Assembly: GCF_009769385.1 (NCBI RefSeq)
Contig: NZ_ML775960.1
Location: 176,732 to 240,731 of the forward strand
Direction of reading: 5' to 3'
Origin: Saccharothrix deserti
GTDB lineage: Bacteria; Actinomycetota; Actinomycetes; Mycobacteriales; Pseudonocardiaceae
Length of the DNA: 64,000 nucleotides
The notes beneath the pieces are model-generated. The model had not been told where the DNA came from, ran no database searches, and worked only from the letters and a program-made list of their open reading frames with translations. Positions 51,099 to 60,298 of this stretch are shown here, piece by piece; within the stretch, counting starts at the first letter, position 1; each line of letters opens with the position of its first letter. The position numbers and the translations under genes were made by a program.

Positions 51099-51245
51099 GG
51101 CGACTCCAAACACAGGCCCCGCCGGACCGGTCGTGGTGGCGGCGGTCTCATCGGAGTAATCGCGCTCGGCGAGTGGCCGTTAGCTCGCGCCCGGTTACCC
51201 GCAGTTCATTAGCTTGCCGAACGAGTCGTCACTAGACTCCGCGAC

Positions 51246-52235
51246 ATGGAGTTCCGACGCCTCGGCCGCAGTGGCCTCAACATCAGCGAGATCTCGTACG
51301 GCAACTGGATCACCCACGGGTCCCAGGTCGAGGAGGACCAGGCGACGGCCTGCGTCCACGCGGCGCTCGACGCCGGGATCACGACGTTCGACACCGCCGA
51401 CGTTTACGCCAACACCAAGGCCGAGTCCGTGCTGGGCCGGGCCCTGGCCGGTCAGCGCCGCGAGTCGCTGGAGATCTTCACCAAGGTCTTCTGGCCGACC
51501 GGCCCCGGCGGCCCGAACGACAAGGGCCTCGGCCGCAAGCACATCATGGAGTCGATCAACGGCTCGCTCAAGCGCCTCCAGACCGACTACGTCGACCTCT
51601 ACCAGGCGCACCGGTTCGACAAGTCGGTGCCGCTGGAGGAGACGATGCTCGCCTTCGCCGACCTCGTGCGGCAGGGCAAGGTGCTCTACATCGGCGTCTC
51701 CGAGTGGAACTCCGACCAGATCGCCCGCGGCGCGGCGCTCGCGCGTGAGCTGAACGTGCCGTTCATCTCCAACCAGCCGCAGTACTCGATGCTGTGGCGC
51801 GTGATCGAGTCGCAGGTCGTGCCGACCTCGGAGCGCGAGGGCATCAGCCAGATCGTCTGGTCCCCCATCGCGCAGGGCGTGCTGACCGGCAAGTACCTGC
51901 CGGGTCAGCCGGTGCCGGAGGGCTCGCGGGCGACCGACGAGAACGGCGGCGCGAAGTTCATCCAGCGCTTCCTGCGCGACGACGTGCTGGAGAAGGTCCA
52001 GCGGCTCAAGCCGCTGGCGGACGAGGCCGGTCTGTCGCTCGCGCAGCTCGCGGTCGCGTGGACGCTGCAGAACCCGAACGTGGCGAGCGCGATCATCGGC
52101 GCGTCCCGCCCCGAGCAGGTGCACGAGAACGCGAAGGCCGCCGGCGTGACGCTGGACGCGGACCTGATGAAGAAGATCGACGACGTGCTCGAGGGCGTCG
52201 TGGAGACCGACCCGCGCTTGACCGTCACCCCGTGA
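51246..52235 (+). CDS. Aldo/keto reductase, potassium-channel beta-subunit-like
   Basis: A 329-residue NADPH-dependent AKR. The catalytic tetrad is visible: Asp and Tyr in FDTADVYANTKAE near residues 50-55, Lys in FTKVFW near 81, and His in YQAHRFD near 120. SNQPQYSMLWR and SPIAQGVLTGKYLPG are typical of the AKR6/7 type that resembles Shaker-beta. It reduces aldehydes or ketones; the substrate is unknown. AGACTCCGCGAC precedes ATG 51246 with only a weak ribosome binding site. It ends in a terminator shared with the small convergent gene. Confidence 0.9.
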   Translation: MEFRRLGRSGLNISEISYGNWITHGSQVEEDQATACVHAALDAGITTFDTADVYANTKAESVLGRALAGQRRESLEIFTKVFWPTGPGGPNDKGLGRKHIMESINGSLKRLQTDYVDLYQAHRFDKSVPLEETMLAFADLVRQGKVLYIGVSEWNSDQIARGAALARELNVPFISNQPQYSMLWRVIESQVVPTSEREGISQIVWSPIAQGVLTGKYLPGQPVPEGSRATDENGGAKFIQRFLRDDVLEKVQRLKPLADEAGLSLAQLAVAWTLQNPNVASAIIGASRPEQVHENAKAAGVTLDADLMKKIDDVLEGVVETDPRLTVTP

Positions 52236-52242
52236 CGGCGTG

Positions 52243-52273
52243 CCTCGCCCCGGTCTACTCGGCCGGGGCGAGG
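52243..52273. terminator. Hairpin between the aldo/keto reductase and the 66-residue ORF
   Basis: CCTCGCCCCGG (52243-52253) pairs perfectly with CCGGGGCGAGG (52263-52273) across a 9-nt loop. The right arm lies within the last codons of the convergent small gene. Confidence 0.8.
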
Positions 52274-52455
52274 GACATCGGGCCGTAGACCTCGGATTCG
52301 CTGCGCAGCAGCGTCACCTGCGCGACACCCGCCTCCCGCAGCTCGACCCACGCCGAACCGAACCAGTCCTCGGCCGCGGTCTGGTCGTCGAACGCGATGC
52401 GCGGGCCGTCGACCTCTCGGCCCTGCTCGTCCTGGTAGCGCCACCGGTACTCCAT
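52255..52455 (-). CDS. Small conserved actinobacterial protein, 66 residues
   Basis: A 66-residue protein starting MEYRWRYQDEQGREVDGP, with a central acidic helix (FDDQTAAEDWFGSAWVELREAG) and a strand VAQVTLLRSESEVYGPM. GAGGAGG lies 7 nt before ATG 52455, which decides the start; the longer frame to 52548 is not needed. Proteins of this style are common hypothetical genes in actinomycetes (from memory). It is divergent from cobU by 77 bp. The function is unknown. Confidence 0.75.
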   Translation of the reverse strand: MEYRWRYQDEQGREVDGPRIAFDDQTAAEDWFGSAWVELREAGVAQVTLLRSESEVYGPMSLAPAE

Positions 52456-52532
52456 GGCGACCTCCTCACGACGTGTCCGCCGGGTAACGTTCCCGGTCAG
52501 GCTATGTCCTCCCGGAACAGATGGAGTGCGGT

Positions 52533-53090
52533 GTGACGCGTCGGACACTGGTGCTGGGCGGCGCGCGTTCGGGCAAGTCGGCGCACGCCGAGGGGTTGCT
52601 CGCGGACGACGTCGTGACCTACGTCGCCACCGCCAGGCGCTACCCGGACGACGCGGACTGGGAGCTGCGGATCGCCCAGCACGTGGCCCGTCGTCCCAGC
52701 ACGTGGACCACGGTCGAGGCGCCCGCGCCGAACGACCTGATCTCCCTGCTCACCAAGAGCCGCGAGACCGACCCGCCGATCCTGGTGGACGACGTGGCCA
52801 CCTGGCTCAACGGCGTGTTGGACGACGCCGGCGCGTGGGAGGGCCACGGCATCGGGCAGGTCGAGGACGAGTGCGCGTTGCTGGTCCGGGCGGTCGCGCG
52901 GACGCGCAGCCGGCTGGTCCTGGTGTCGGCGGAGGTCGGCCTCGGCGTCGTGCCCAGCACCCACTCTGGCAGGCTCTTCCGCGATCACCTCGGTTCGCTC
53001 AACGCGCGGCTGGCCGAGGTGTGCGACGAAGTGCTGCTGGTCGTCGCCGGAATCCCACTGCGATTGCGCGAACCCGGAGGTAGTCGGTGA
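52533..53090 (+). CDS. cobU: Adenosylcobinamide kinase / adenosylcobinamide-phosphate guanylyltransferase
   Basis: A 185-residue bifunctional enzyme. The P-loop GGARSGKS lies near residues 8-15; YVATAR and the downstream [13 protein letters not shown] region are typical; [27 protein letters not shown] in part is the strongly conserved C-terminal block with the guanylated His region upstream. It phosphorylates adenosylcobinamide and transfers GMP, forming AdoCbi-GDP. GTG 52533 has GGAG 6 nt upstream; ATG 52521 is an alternative. It starts the cobU-cobT-cobS operon; its stop overlaps cobT (GTGA). Confidence 0.93.
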   Translation: MTRRTLVLGGARSGKSAHAEGLLADDVVTYVATARRYPDDADWELRIAQHVARRPSTWTTVEAPAPNDLISLLTKSRETDPPILVDDVATWLNGVLDDAGAWEGHGIGQVEDECALLVRAVARTRSRLVLVSAEVGLGVVPSTHSGRLFRDHLGSLNARLAEVCDEVLLVVAGIPLRLREPGGSR

Positions 53091-54124
53091 CGATCGAGTT
53101 CCCGTCCGTCGAGCCGCCCGATGAGGACGTGCGCGGCCAGGCGATCGCCCGGCACGGCGTGCTCACCAAGCCCGCGGGATCGCTGGGCAAGCTGGAGGAG
53201 CTCGGTGTCTGGGTGGCGGCGTGCCAGGGCCAGTGCCCGCCCCGGCCGTTCACCCGGCCCCGCGTGGTGGTGTTCGCGGGTGACCACGGGGTGGCGCAGC
53301 ACGGCGTGTCGGCGTACCCGAGCGAGGTCACCGGCCAGATGGTGGCGAACTTCCTCGCGGGCGGCGCGGCGGTGAACGTGCTGGCGAACGTGGCCGGCGC
53401 GACCGTGCGCGTGGTCGACCTGGCGGTCGACTCCGAGACCTCGGTCGGCGATTTCAAGGTGCGGCGCGGTTCCGGGTCCATCGACCGCGAGGACGCGTTG
53501 ACGCTCGAAGAGACCGAGAAGGCGATCGGGATCGGCCGCAAGCTGGTGGACGACGAGGTCGACGGCGGCGCGGACCTGCTCATCGCCGGCGACATGGGCA
53601 TCGGCAACACGACGCCGGCGGCGGTGCTGATCGCCGCGTTGACGGGTTCCGAGCCGGTCGCCGTGGTCGGCCGCGGCACGGGTATCGACGACCAGGGCTG
53701 GATGCGCAAGACCGCCGCGATCCGGGACGCGTTGCGCCGTGCCCGGCCGGTGATCAACGACCCGGTGGCGTTGCTGGCCTCCGCGTCCGGTGCGGACATC
53801 GCCGCGATGGCCGGGTTCCTGGCGCAGGCGGCGGTGCGCAAGACGCCGGTGATCCTGGACGGCGTGGTGGTCGGCGCGGCGGCCGTGGTGGCCGAGGAGT
53901 TGGCGCCGGGCGCGCGTGAGTGGTGGGTGGCCGGGCACCGGTCCGTGGAGCCCGCGCACTCGTTGGCGCTGGGTCACCTGAGCCTGGAACCGTTGCTGGA
54001 GTTCGACATGCGGCTCGGTGAGGGTTCCGGCGCGGTGGCGGCGCTGCCGCTGGTGGTGATGGCGACCCGGATCCTGGCCGAGATGGCGACCTTCGACAGC
54101 GCGGGCGTTTCCGGACCCGCCTGA
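53087..54124 (+). CDS. cobT: Nicotinate-nucleotide-dimethylbenzimidazole phosphoribosyltransferase
   Basis: A 345-residue Cob[15 protein letters not shown] near residues 26-39, [24 protein letters not shown] in part, [12 protein letters not shown] and the catalytic Glu region [29 protein letters not shown] in part are characteristic. It makes alpha-ribazole phosphate, the lower-ligand precursor of cobalamin. Coupled to cobU upstream and overlapping the cobS start (TGATG) downstream. Its position next to cobS matches Rv2207-Rv2208; cobU is here directly in front, which from memory is not the case in M. tuberculosis. Confidence 0.95.
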   Translation: MTIEFPSVEPPDEDVRGQAIARHGVLTKPAGSLGKLEELGVWVAACQGQCPPRPFTRPRVVVFAGDHGVAQHGVSAYPSEVTGQMVANFLAGGAAVNVLANVAGATVRVVDLAVDSETSVGDFKVRRGSGSIDREDALTLEETEKAIGIGRKLVDDEVDGGADLLIAGDMGIGNTTPAAVLIAALTGSEPVAVVGRGTGIDDQGWMRKTAAIRDALRRARPVINDPVALLASASGADIAAMAGFLAQAAVRKTPVILDGVVVGAAAVVAEELAPGAREWWVAGHRSVEPAHSLALGHLSLEPLLEFDMRLGEGSGAVAALPLVVMATRILAEMATFDSAGVSGPA

Positions 54125-54861
54125 TGCGGTTGGCGTTGTCGTGGCTGACGGTGCTGCCCGTCCGCGTCGGTTCCGGCGAGGTCGACGCGCGGGCGGCACG
54201 GCGGGCCATCGCGTTCGCGCCATTGGTGGGGTTGTTGCTGGGCGGGGCGGTCGTCGGGCTGCTGGCGCTGTTGAGCCTGCCGGACGTGACACCGCCGGAT
54301 CTGGCCCCGCCCGATCTTCTGGCGGGGTTCCTGGTCGTCGGGTTCCTGGCGTTGGCGACGCGCGGGATGCACCTGGACGGCTTGGCCGACACCGCCGACG
54401 GCTTGGGGTGCTACGGGCCTCCGGAGCGTGCGCTGGCCGTCATGAAGGACGGTGGCGCGGGGCCGTTCGCGGTGGTGGCGCTGATCGTGGTGCTGGGCGC
54501 GGAGGCCGCCGCGTTCCCGACCGTCCACTGGGGAGCGGTGCTGCTGGCGCTGACGGCCGGGCGGGCCGCGTTCGTGTTGTGCTGCGTGGAAGGCGTGCCC
54601 GCCGCACGTCCCGAGGGGTTGGGCGCGTTGGTGGCGGGCAGCCAGCCGGTGTGGGTGGCGGCGTTGTGGTGGGTGGGCCTCGCCGTGGCGGGGTTCTTCG
54701 TGCACCCGTGGCACGGCCCGCTCGCGGTCCTGCTCGCGGCGGGCTTGGTGCTGCTGCTGATCCGGCACACGCGCAAGCGGTTCGGCGGGATCACCGGCGA
54801 CGTGCTGGGCGCGGCCTGCGAAACCGCCACCCTCACCGTCCTCGCGATCTGCGCCCTCTAA
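54124..54861 (+). CDS. cobS: Adenosylcobinamide-GDP ribazoletransferase (cobalamin synthase)
   Basis: A 245-residue membrane protein with about six helices. GMHLDGLADTADGLG near residues 80-94 is the CobS signature with Mg-binding acidic residues, and KRFGGITGDVLGAACE near the C-terminus is the second. It joins adenosylcobinamide-GDP with alpha-ribazole in the membrane, the last step of the nucleotide-loop pathway. ATG 54124 overlaps the cobT stop. The TAA is followed immediately by array D of the intergenic repeat. Confidence 0.94.
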   Translation: MRLALSWLTVLPVRVGSGEVDARAARRAIAFAPLVGLLLGGAVVGLLALLSLPDVTPPDLAPPDLLAGFLVVGFLALATRGMHLDGLADTADGLGCYGPPERALAVMKDGGAGPFAVVALIVVLGAEAAAFPTVHWGAVLLALTAGRAAFVLCCVEGVPAARPEGLGALVAGSQPVWVAALWWVGLAVAGFFVHPWHGPLAVLLAAGLVLLLIRHTRKRFGGITGDVLGAACETATLTVLAICAL

Positions 54862-54863
54862 CC

Positions 54864-55115
54864 GCGAGAGTCGAACCCCCAGCGCTCGAGAGTCCTACGT
54901 TCGCGTAGCGAGAGTCCTACGTTCGCGTAGCGAGAGTCCTACGTTCGCGTAGCGAGAGTCCTACGTTCAGAACACCTGAATTCAACGCTCAGAACAGGCC
55001 TGGCCGTCCTGAGCGTTGAATTCGGGGTACGCGAACGTAGGACTCTCGAGCTCTGAATGTAGGACTCTCGCGTCCTGAACGTAGGACTCTCGGGCTCTGA
55101 ACGTAGGACTCTCGG
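54864..55115. repeat. Repeat array D: about eleven modules in two facing blocks
   Basis: Six plus-strand modules (54864-54995) face five minus-strand modules (55008-55115). Three consecutive plus modules are identical 22-bp repeats (54887-54908, 54909-54930 and 54931-54952). The module at 55028-55048 is the exact reverse complement of 54931-54951. The centre has a 15-bp perfect inverted repeat (54978-54992 with 55009-55023). The array fills the space between convergent cobS and ilvE, 2 bp from each stop codon. Confidence 0.92.
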
Positions 55116-55116
55116 G

Positions 55117-56217
55117 TTAGTTGATCTTGGTCATCCAGTTGTGCGGGTCCTCGACCAGGCCCTGTTGGATGCTCGTGAGGTGGTTGCGCAGCTTCATCGT
55201 CACGTCGCCCGTGCGGCCGCCGGAGACGCTGAACTCGCCGCCCGCGTGCTTCACGTGCCCGACCGGCGTGATCACCGCGGCCGTGCCGCAGGCGAACACC
55301 TCGGTCAGCTCGCCGGACTCGGCCTTCTTCTCCCACTCCTCGGTGGAGATCCGGCGCTCCTCGACCGCGTAGCCGAAGTCCGACGCCAGCCGCAGCAGCG
55401 AGTCGCGGGTGATGCCCGGCAGCAGCGCGCCGGACAGCTCCGGCGTCACCACGCGCGCGTCGTCACCGGAGCCGAGGACGAAGAACAGGTTCATCCCGCC
55501 CATCTCCTCGACCCACCGGCGCTCCACCGCGTCCAGCCACACGACCTGGTCGCAGCCCTCGTCGGCGGCCTGCGCCTGCGCCACCAGGGACGCCGCGTAG
55601 TTGCCCGCGAACTTCGCCGCACCCGTGCCGCCGGGCGCCGCGCGCACGTACTCCGTCGACAGCCACACCGTCACCGGCTTCAACCCGCCGGAGAAGTACG
55701 ACCCGGCGGGCGAGGCGATGAGCACGTACACGTACTCCTTCGCCGGCCGCACGCCCAGGCCCTTCTCGGTGGCGTACATGAACGGCCGCAGGTACAGCGA
55801 CTCCTCGGGGATCGACGGCACCCACCGCTCGTCGACGGCCAGCAGTTCCCGGATCGAACCCAGGAACAGCTCGTCGGGCAGTTCGGGCATCGCGATGCGG
55901 CGGGCCGACGCGCGGAAGCGCTCGGCGTTCGCCTCGGGGCGGAAGGACGCGATCGCGCCGTCGGGCTGGCGGTACGCCTTGAGCCCTTCGAAGATCGCCT
56001 GGCCGTAGTGCAGCACCATGGCCGCCGGGTCCAGCTCCAGCGAGTGGTAGGGCTCGACAACGGCGTCGTGCCAGCCCTGTTCCTGGTTCCAGCGGATCGT
56101 CACCATGTGGTCGGTGAAGTGCTGCCCGAAGCCCGGCTTGGCGAGTACCTCCGCAACGCGCTCCGGGGTCGCCGGCTGCGGGTTGGGGGTCCGGGTGAAA
56201 GGCAACGCTGTCGTCAT
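55117..56217 (-). CDS. ilvE: Branched-chain amino acid aminotransferase
   Basis: A 366-residue class IV PLP aminotransferase. The PLP-binding Lys lies in [12 protein letters not shown] near residue 205; [24 protein letters not shown] and the phosphate-binding [10 protein letters not shown] are typical of the long actinobacterial/eukaryotic form. It interconverts Leu, Ile and Val with their keto acids. ATG 56217 is preferred to the open extension to 56283 because the conserved [10 protein letters not shown] begins shortly after. It is downstream of the APC permease on the same strand but separated by a hairpin. Its TAA adjoins repeat array D. Confidence 0.95.
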   Translation of the reverse strand: MTTALPFTRTPNPQPATPERVAEVLAKPGFGQHFTDHMVTIRWNQEQGWHDAVVEPYHSLELDPAAMVLHYGQAIFEGLKAYRQPDGAIASFRPEANAERFRASARRIAMPELPDELFLGSIRELLAVDERWVPSIPEESLYLRPFMYATEKGLGVRPAKEYVYVLIASPAGSYFSGGLKPVTVWLSTEYVRAAPGGTGAAKFAGNYAASLVAQAQAADEGCDQVVWLDAVERRWVEEMGGMNLFFVLGSGDDARVVTPELSGALLPGITRDSLLRLASDFGYAVEERRISTEEWEKKAESGELTEVFACGTAAVITPVGHVKHAGGEFSVSGGRTGDVTMKLRNHLTSIQQGLVEDPHNWMTKIN

Positions 56218-56262
56218 GGCAGCACGATAGCCGCCACTGGGACGTCGGAAAATCGTTGTCCC

Positions 56263-56284
56263 GATGCTCGGACATCCGAGCATC
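56263..56284 (-). terminator. Hairpin after the APC permease gene
   Basis: GATGCTCGGA (56263-56272) pairs perfectly with TCCGAGCATC (56275-56284). It lies 9 bp past the permease stop on the minus strand, upstream of ilvE. Confidence 0.6.
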
Positions 56285-56292
56285 CCGTCGCG

Positions 56293-57498
56293 CTATCCGA
56301 CGGCCTGCCGCACTCGACCCAGCGCGAGCAGCCCGGTACCCAGCGCGAGCGCGACACCGGTGATCACCAGGGCGTCCGCGGGGGCACTCATGGCCAGCAG
56401 GATCGACAGGCCCAGCCCCAGGCACGCGGTCCGCATCGGCCACGTCCGGTCCTCTTGCAGCAGAACGCGCGCCGAGGCGTTCGTGAAGCCGTAGTAGAAC
56501 GCCGTGCCGCACGCGCCCACCGCGAGCGCGGTCGACGGCGGCAGCGCCACCGCGCCGAGGACGGCCAGCGCCGCGCTCACCACCTCCAGCGGCCAGCCCG
56601 CGCGGATCGCCGGGAGGTCGCCGGTCTCGGTCATGCCGACGAGCGTGCGCCGGGCCGACGCCAGCACGAAGAACAGCGACGACACCGCCGCCACCGCCGC
56701 GCCGAACCCGAGCACGGGCAGCAGCCAGCGGCCGTCGGCGACGATCAGCGCGTCCCGCAGCGGCGCGGGCGAGAGCGCCAGGCGGGCCGAGCCGAGCTGA
56801 CGCAGCAACGCCGCGCCGACCCCGAGGCACACCAGCAGCACGACACCGATCACCACGGGCACCGCGAAGTGCAGCACCCTGGCGGAGAACACCTGGTCAC
56901 CGCGTTGCGGCGCGGTGACCCGTTCGAAGCCGACGAACGCGACGAACAACAGCAGGGACGCACCCATCACGCCGTCGAAACCCGGCCCGTCGCCTACCAC
57001 GATCGGGTTGTCCGGTGGCGCGACCGAGAAACACACCAGCACGACCAACGCGAGTACGCCCAACACCACGGCCGTAGCCGCGACACTCATTCGGGTGTTC
57101 CACCTGACGCCCGCCGCACCGAGCGCCGCCGTCACCACGATCAGGCCCAACGCCGCCGCCACCCGGTGTTCGGGGACCACGTACGCGCCGAACATCCCGG
57201 CCAGCGCGGCGGCCACGCCCGCTCTGCCGACCAGGTGGGCGCTCGCGCCGATGCGCGCGGGCCACGGGCCGAGCTGGTTGCGGATGTAGGCGTAGCCGCC
57301 GGGGGCGTCGGGGTAGGCGCGGTGCTGGTCGGCGGTGGAGAACGCGCAGCACAACGCGGTCACCGCGGCCAAGGCGAGCCCGGGGAGGAACCAGGGGCCC
57401 GCGACGGCGGCGGCGGGGGCGAAGCCGGTGAACACACCGGCGCCCAACGTCGCGCCGAGGGCGAGCACCACGGCCCCGACACGGGACGTGACTATCAC
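56293..57498 (-). CDS. APC-family amino acid permease
   Basis: A 401-residue transporter with 11-12 helices. The first helix has the conserved GATLGAGVFTGFAPAAAVAG segment, and helix 3 region PDAPGGYAYIRNQLGPWPA matches the APC superfamily. It lies upstream of ilvE on the same strand and may bring in branched-chain or other amino acids, but a hairpin at 56263-56284 separates the two units. The GTG start at 57498 has no strong ribosome binding site. The C-terminus is short and basic. Confidence 0.84.
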   Translation of the reverse strand: MIVTSRVGAVVLALGATLGAGVFTGFAPAAAVAGPWFLPGLALAAVTALCCAFSTADQHRAYPDAPGGYAYIRNQLGPWPARIGASAHLVGRAGVAAALAGMFGAYVVPEHRVAAALGLIVVTAALGAAGVRWNTRMSVAATAVVLGVLALVVLVCFSVAPPDNPIVVGDGPGFDGVMGASLLLFVAFVGFERVTAPQRGDQVFSARVLHFAVPVVIGVVLLVCLGVGAALLRQLGSARLALSPAPLRDALIVADGRWLLPVLGFGAAVAAVSSLFFVLASARRTLVGMTETGDLPAIRAGWPLEVVSAALAVLGAVALPPSTALAVGACGTAFYYGFTNASARVLLQEDRTWPMRTACLGLGLSILLAMSAPADALVITGVALALGTGLLALGRVRQAVG

Positions 57499-57693
57499 CG
57501 GTACAGACTCGCATATCGACTGGGTGAATCCGAGCGTGCGGGCGGTCGACCCCCGTTCGTGTTAATTGTTACTCATTGCAATCGAAGGTGCGGCCGTCCT
57601 GTGTGTGAACGGCACCTTTAGCATTCGTCACGATCCACCCCGATCCCGCCGCAAGACCAGGAAGCGCCGGGAGGACCACGTCAAGGAGCCGCA

Positions 57694-59190
57694 GTGACCG
57701 CGCCGAAACTGGCCATCACCGACAGTGACCTGAGCAGCACCGCCGCCGACGCCGTGGTGGTGGGCACACTCCAGGGCCCGGACGGCCTCGCCCTCGCCGG
57801 CACGTCCGAAGCGGTGAACGCCGCGTTCGACGGCGCGCTGCTGGACGTCCTCGAAGCCGTCGGCGCGACCGGCAAGGCCGAAGAGGTCGTCACCGTGCCC
57901 ACGTTGGGCAAGCTGGGCGCGCGCGTCGTGCTCGCCGTCGGCCTCGGCAAGCCCGCCGACGACGGCACCGTCACCGAGGACCAGGTGCGCCGCGCGTCCG
58001 GCGCCGCAGCCCGCGCGCTGGGCGGCAAGAAGCGCGCCGTCAGCACGCTGTCCGCGCTGCACCTCGGCCCGGCCGTCGAGGGCACCGTGCTGGGCGCGTA
58101 CTCGTTCACCGAGTACAAGTCGGACAAGGGCAACGGCCCGGTCGCGCGCGTCGACCTCGTCGCGCCGGCCGAGGGCAACGTCCGGGCGCACCGGGCGACG
58201 CTCAAGGCGTCCACCGCGATCGCCGAGGCCGTCACCGCGACCCGCGACTTCGTCAACACCCCGCCGAACGACCTGTTCCCGGCGTCGTTCGCGGACCGCG
58301 CCGCCGCCCTGGCCAAGGCCGAAGGGCTCGAGGTCGAGGTGCTGGACGAGAAGGCGCTGCGCAAGCAGGGCTTCGGCGGCATCCTCGGCGTCGGCGGCGG
58401 CTCCAGCCGTCCCCCGCGCCTGGTCCGCATCACCTACCGCGGCCCGAAGGCGGGCAAGAAGATCGCGCTGATCGGCAAGGGCATCACCTTCGACACCGGC
58501 GGCATCTCCATCAAGCCCGCCGCCGGCATGGACGAGATGACCTCGGACATGAGCGGCGCGGCGGCCGTGATCGCCACCGTCGTGCTGGCCGCGAAGCTGA
58601 AGTACCCGCTGGAGGTGACCGCGTGGGCGCCGATGGCGGAGAACATGCCGTCCGGCACCGCCTACCGGCCCGGTGACGTGCTCACCATGTACGGCGGCAA
58701 GACCGTCGAGGTGCTCAACACCGACGCCGAGGGCAGGCTGATCCTGTCCGACGTGATCGCGCGGGCCTGCGAGGACCAGCCGGACTACCTGATCGAGACG
58801 TCCACGCTGACCGGCGCGCAGGTCGTGTCGCTCGGCAAGCGGACCGCCGGTGTCATGGGCACCGAGGAGTTCCGCGACCGCGTCGCCGCGCTGGGGCGTG
58901 CGGTGGGCGAGCAGGCGTGGGCCATGCCGTTGCCGGAGGAGCTGCGCGGCGACCTGGACTCGCGGGTGGCCGACATCGCGAACGTGGCCGGGCACCGGTT
59001 CGGCGGGATGCTCGCCGCGGGCTTGTTCCTGCGCGAGTTCGTGGCCGAGGGCCAGACCTGGGCGCACATCGACATCGCCGGGCCGTCGTTCCACACCGGC
59101 GCCCCGTACGGGTACACGTCCAAGGGTGGCACCGGTGTCCCGGTGCGCACTCTCGCGGCGGTGCTGGCCGACATCGCGGCCAACGGCTAG
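57694..59190 (+). CDS. pepB: Leucyl aminopeptidase (M17)
   Basis: A 498-residue M17 aminopeptidase. The C-terminal catalytic domain has [30 protein letters not shown] in part near residue 260, with metal-binding Lys and Asp, and [12 protein letters not shown] near 342 with Asp, Glu and the catalytic Arg. It removes N-terminal residues from peptides and, as a hexamer, may also act on Cys-Gly. AAGGAG lies 6 nt before GTG 57694. It corresponds to Rv2213. A hairpin GAAGGTGC..GCACCTTT in the leader (57585-57620) is visible, with an AT-rich upstream region. Confidence 0.94.
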   Translation: MTAPKLAITDSDLSSTAADAVVVGTLQGPDGLALAGTSEAVNAAFDGALLDVLEAVGATGKAEEVVTVPTLGKLGARVVLAVGLGKPADDGTVTEDQVRRASGAAARALGGKKRAVSTLSALHLGPAVEGTVLGAYSFTEYKSDKGNGPVARVDLVAPAEGNVRAHRATLKASTAIAEAVTATRDFVNTPPNDLFPASFADRAAALAKAEGLEVEVLDEKALRKQGFGGILGVGGGSSRPPRLVRITYRGPKAGKKIALIGKGITFDTGGISIKPAAGMDEMTSDMSGAAAVIATVVLAAKLKYPLEVTAWAPMAENMPSGTAYRPGDVLTMYGGKTVEVLNTDAEGRLILSDVIARACEDQPDYLIETSTLTGAQVVSLGKRTAGVMGTEEFRDRVAALGRAVGEQAWAMPLPEELRGDLDSRVADIANVAGHRFGGMLAAGLFLREFVAEGQTWAHIDIAGPSFHTGAPYGYTSKGGTGVPVRTLAAVLADIAANG

Positions 59191-59203
59191 TCGGGACGCC
59201 GTG

Positions 59204-59241
59204 ACCGTAGTGGTTGGTGAGCGTTCACCAACCACTACGGT
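59204..59241. promoter_or_regulatory. 38-bp palindromic TetR operator
   Basis: 17-bp perfect arms (59204-59220 with 59225-59241) are separated by GCGT. The sequence contains GGTTGGTGA / TCACCAACC and lies 6 bp before the TetR start and 13 bp after the pepB stop. It is almost certainly the TetR autoregulatory site and may also fold as a pepB terminator. Confidence 0.85.
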
Positions 59242-59247
59242 CGCCAC

Positions 59248-59811
59248 ATGACCACGCGTGACCGCATGCTCGACGCGGCGGCCCACGTCATGCGCACCAG
59301 AGGGCTCGCCCGCGCGACCACCAAGGAGATCGCCAAGGCGGCGGGCTTCTCGGAAGCGGCGCTGTACAAGCACTTCGCGGACAAGACCGACCTGTTCCTG
59401 GCCGTGCTGAAGGAACGCGCGCCGAGCGATCTGCGGAACCTGTTGGACGAGCTGGAAGCCGGGCGCGGTGACGTGCGCGAGACGTTGGTCGGGATCGTGC
59501 GCGCCGCGACGGCGTTCTACCGCGAGACGTTCCCGATCGCCGCGTCGATCTTCTCCGAACCGGCGTTGCTGGCCGCCCACCGCGAGGCGCTGAAAGCGCA
59601 CGAAACCGGGCCGCAGGTCGTGCCGCAGACGCTCGCGCGGTACCTGGAGGCGGAGCGGGCGCTGGGCCGGCTACCGGCCGGCGTCGACGCGCGGTCGGCC
59701 GCGGACCTGCTCCTGGGCGCGTGCCACTACCACGCGTTCCTCGGCTTCTTCACCGACTCGCGGACCGATCCGGAAGCCCTGGTCGCGACGCTGTGGAACG
59801 GGCTCGGCTAG
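59248..59811 (+). CDS. TetR-family transcriptional repressor
   Basis: A 187-residue regulator. The N-terminal helix-turn-helix reads RDRMLDAAAHVMRTRGLARATTKEIAKAAGFSEAALYKHFADK in part; residues 50-187 form the ligand-binding helical domain without a recognisable signature (HETGPQVVPQTLARYLEAERALG, SRTDPEALVATLWNGLG). The 38-bp operator directly upstream supports autoregulation. The gene has no divergent partner, and the only co-directional neighbour upstream is pepB, so its other targets must be elsewhere. The stop overlaps the convergent 105-residue gene by 4 bp. Confidence 0.9.
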   Translation: MTTRDRMLDAAAHVMRTRGLARATTKEIAKAAGFSEAALYKHFADKTDLFLAVLKERAPSDLRNLLDELEAGRGDVRETLVGIVRAATAFYRETFPIAASIFSEPALLAAHREALKAHETGPQVVPQTLARYLEAERALGRLPAGVDARSAADLLLGACHYHAFLGFFTDSRTDPEALVATLWNGLG

Positions 59812-60125
59812 GCCTGGTTCTTGCGGCGGGAGTACTCGCGCATCCGCTTCGGGTAGCCGACGATGCCCGCGTCGTAGATCGGGATCGCCAGCTTCTTCGC
59901 CAGCCGCTTCGCGCCGTCCGTGCCGTCGATCCGGCGGCGCGTCCACTCACCGTCGTGCGCGACGAGCACGACCGTGGTCTCGGTCACGGTCGTCTTCGGC
60001 TCGACGTACGCCTCCACACCCCGACGGGCGGCGGCCCACTGCTCCAGGTGGCCGGTGTCCGTGGACGAGGCCGAACGCAGCACGCCGGGGCGCTGCTTCC
60101 TGCGAAAACGGTCGAACAGGCCCAC
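59808..60125 (-). CDS. Small basic conserved protein
   Basis: A 105-residue protein: a basic N-terminus (GLFDRFRRKQRPG), HLEQWAAARRGVEAYVEPKTTVTETTVVLVAHDGEWTRRRI in part, and DGAKRLAKKLAIPIYDAGIVGYPKRMREYSRRKNQ in part. The basic C-terminal and central blocks are conserved in actinobacterial genes placed upstream of dihydrolipoamide dehydrogenase (from memory). Databases may label such proteins as oxidoreductase without evidence. AGGAGG 7 nt before GTG 60125 decides the start; the frame to 60239 is not needed. It is divergent from lpdA. Confidence 0.75.
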   Translation of the reverse strand: MGLFDRFRRKQRPGVLRSASSTDTGHLEQWAAARRGVEAYVEPKTTVTETTVVLVAHDGEWTRRRIDGTDGAKRLAKKLAIPIYDAGIVGYPKRMREYSRRKNQA

Positions 60126-60298
60126 CGGGCCACCTCCTGCCGGGACAACTGCCGACCATGGTGCCGGCGCGGGTGTGAAGGCGGGGCCAAATCCTCCCAA
60201 CAGGACACCGCGTCGCCGCCGTTCGCGCGGTAGTGACAAGATGGCAACTACGCGCGCACCCGCGCGGAGTAAGGCATCAAGCTCTCCAGGGAGATTCC

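Noticed and set aside
54887-54952. Regular 22-bp direct repeats resembling a CRISPR array
   Set aside because: The repeats are contiguous without spacers, occur in both orientations within one array, and no cas gene is in the window.
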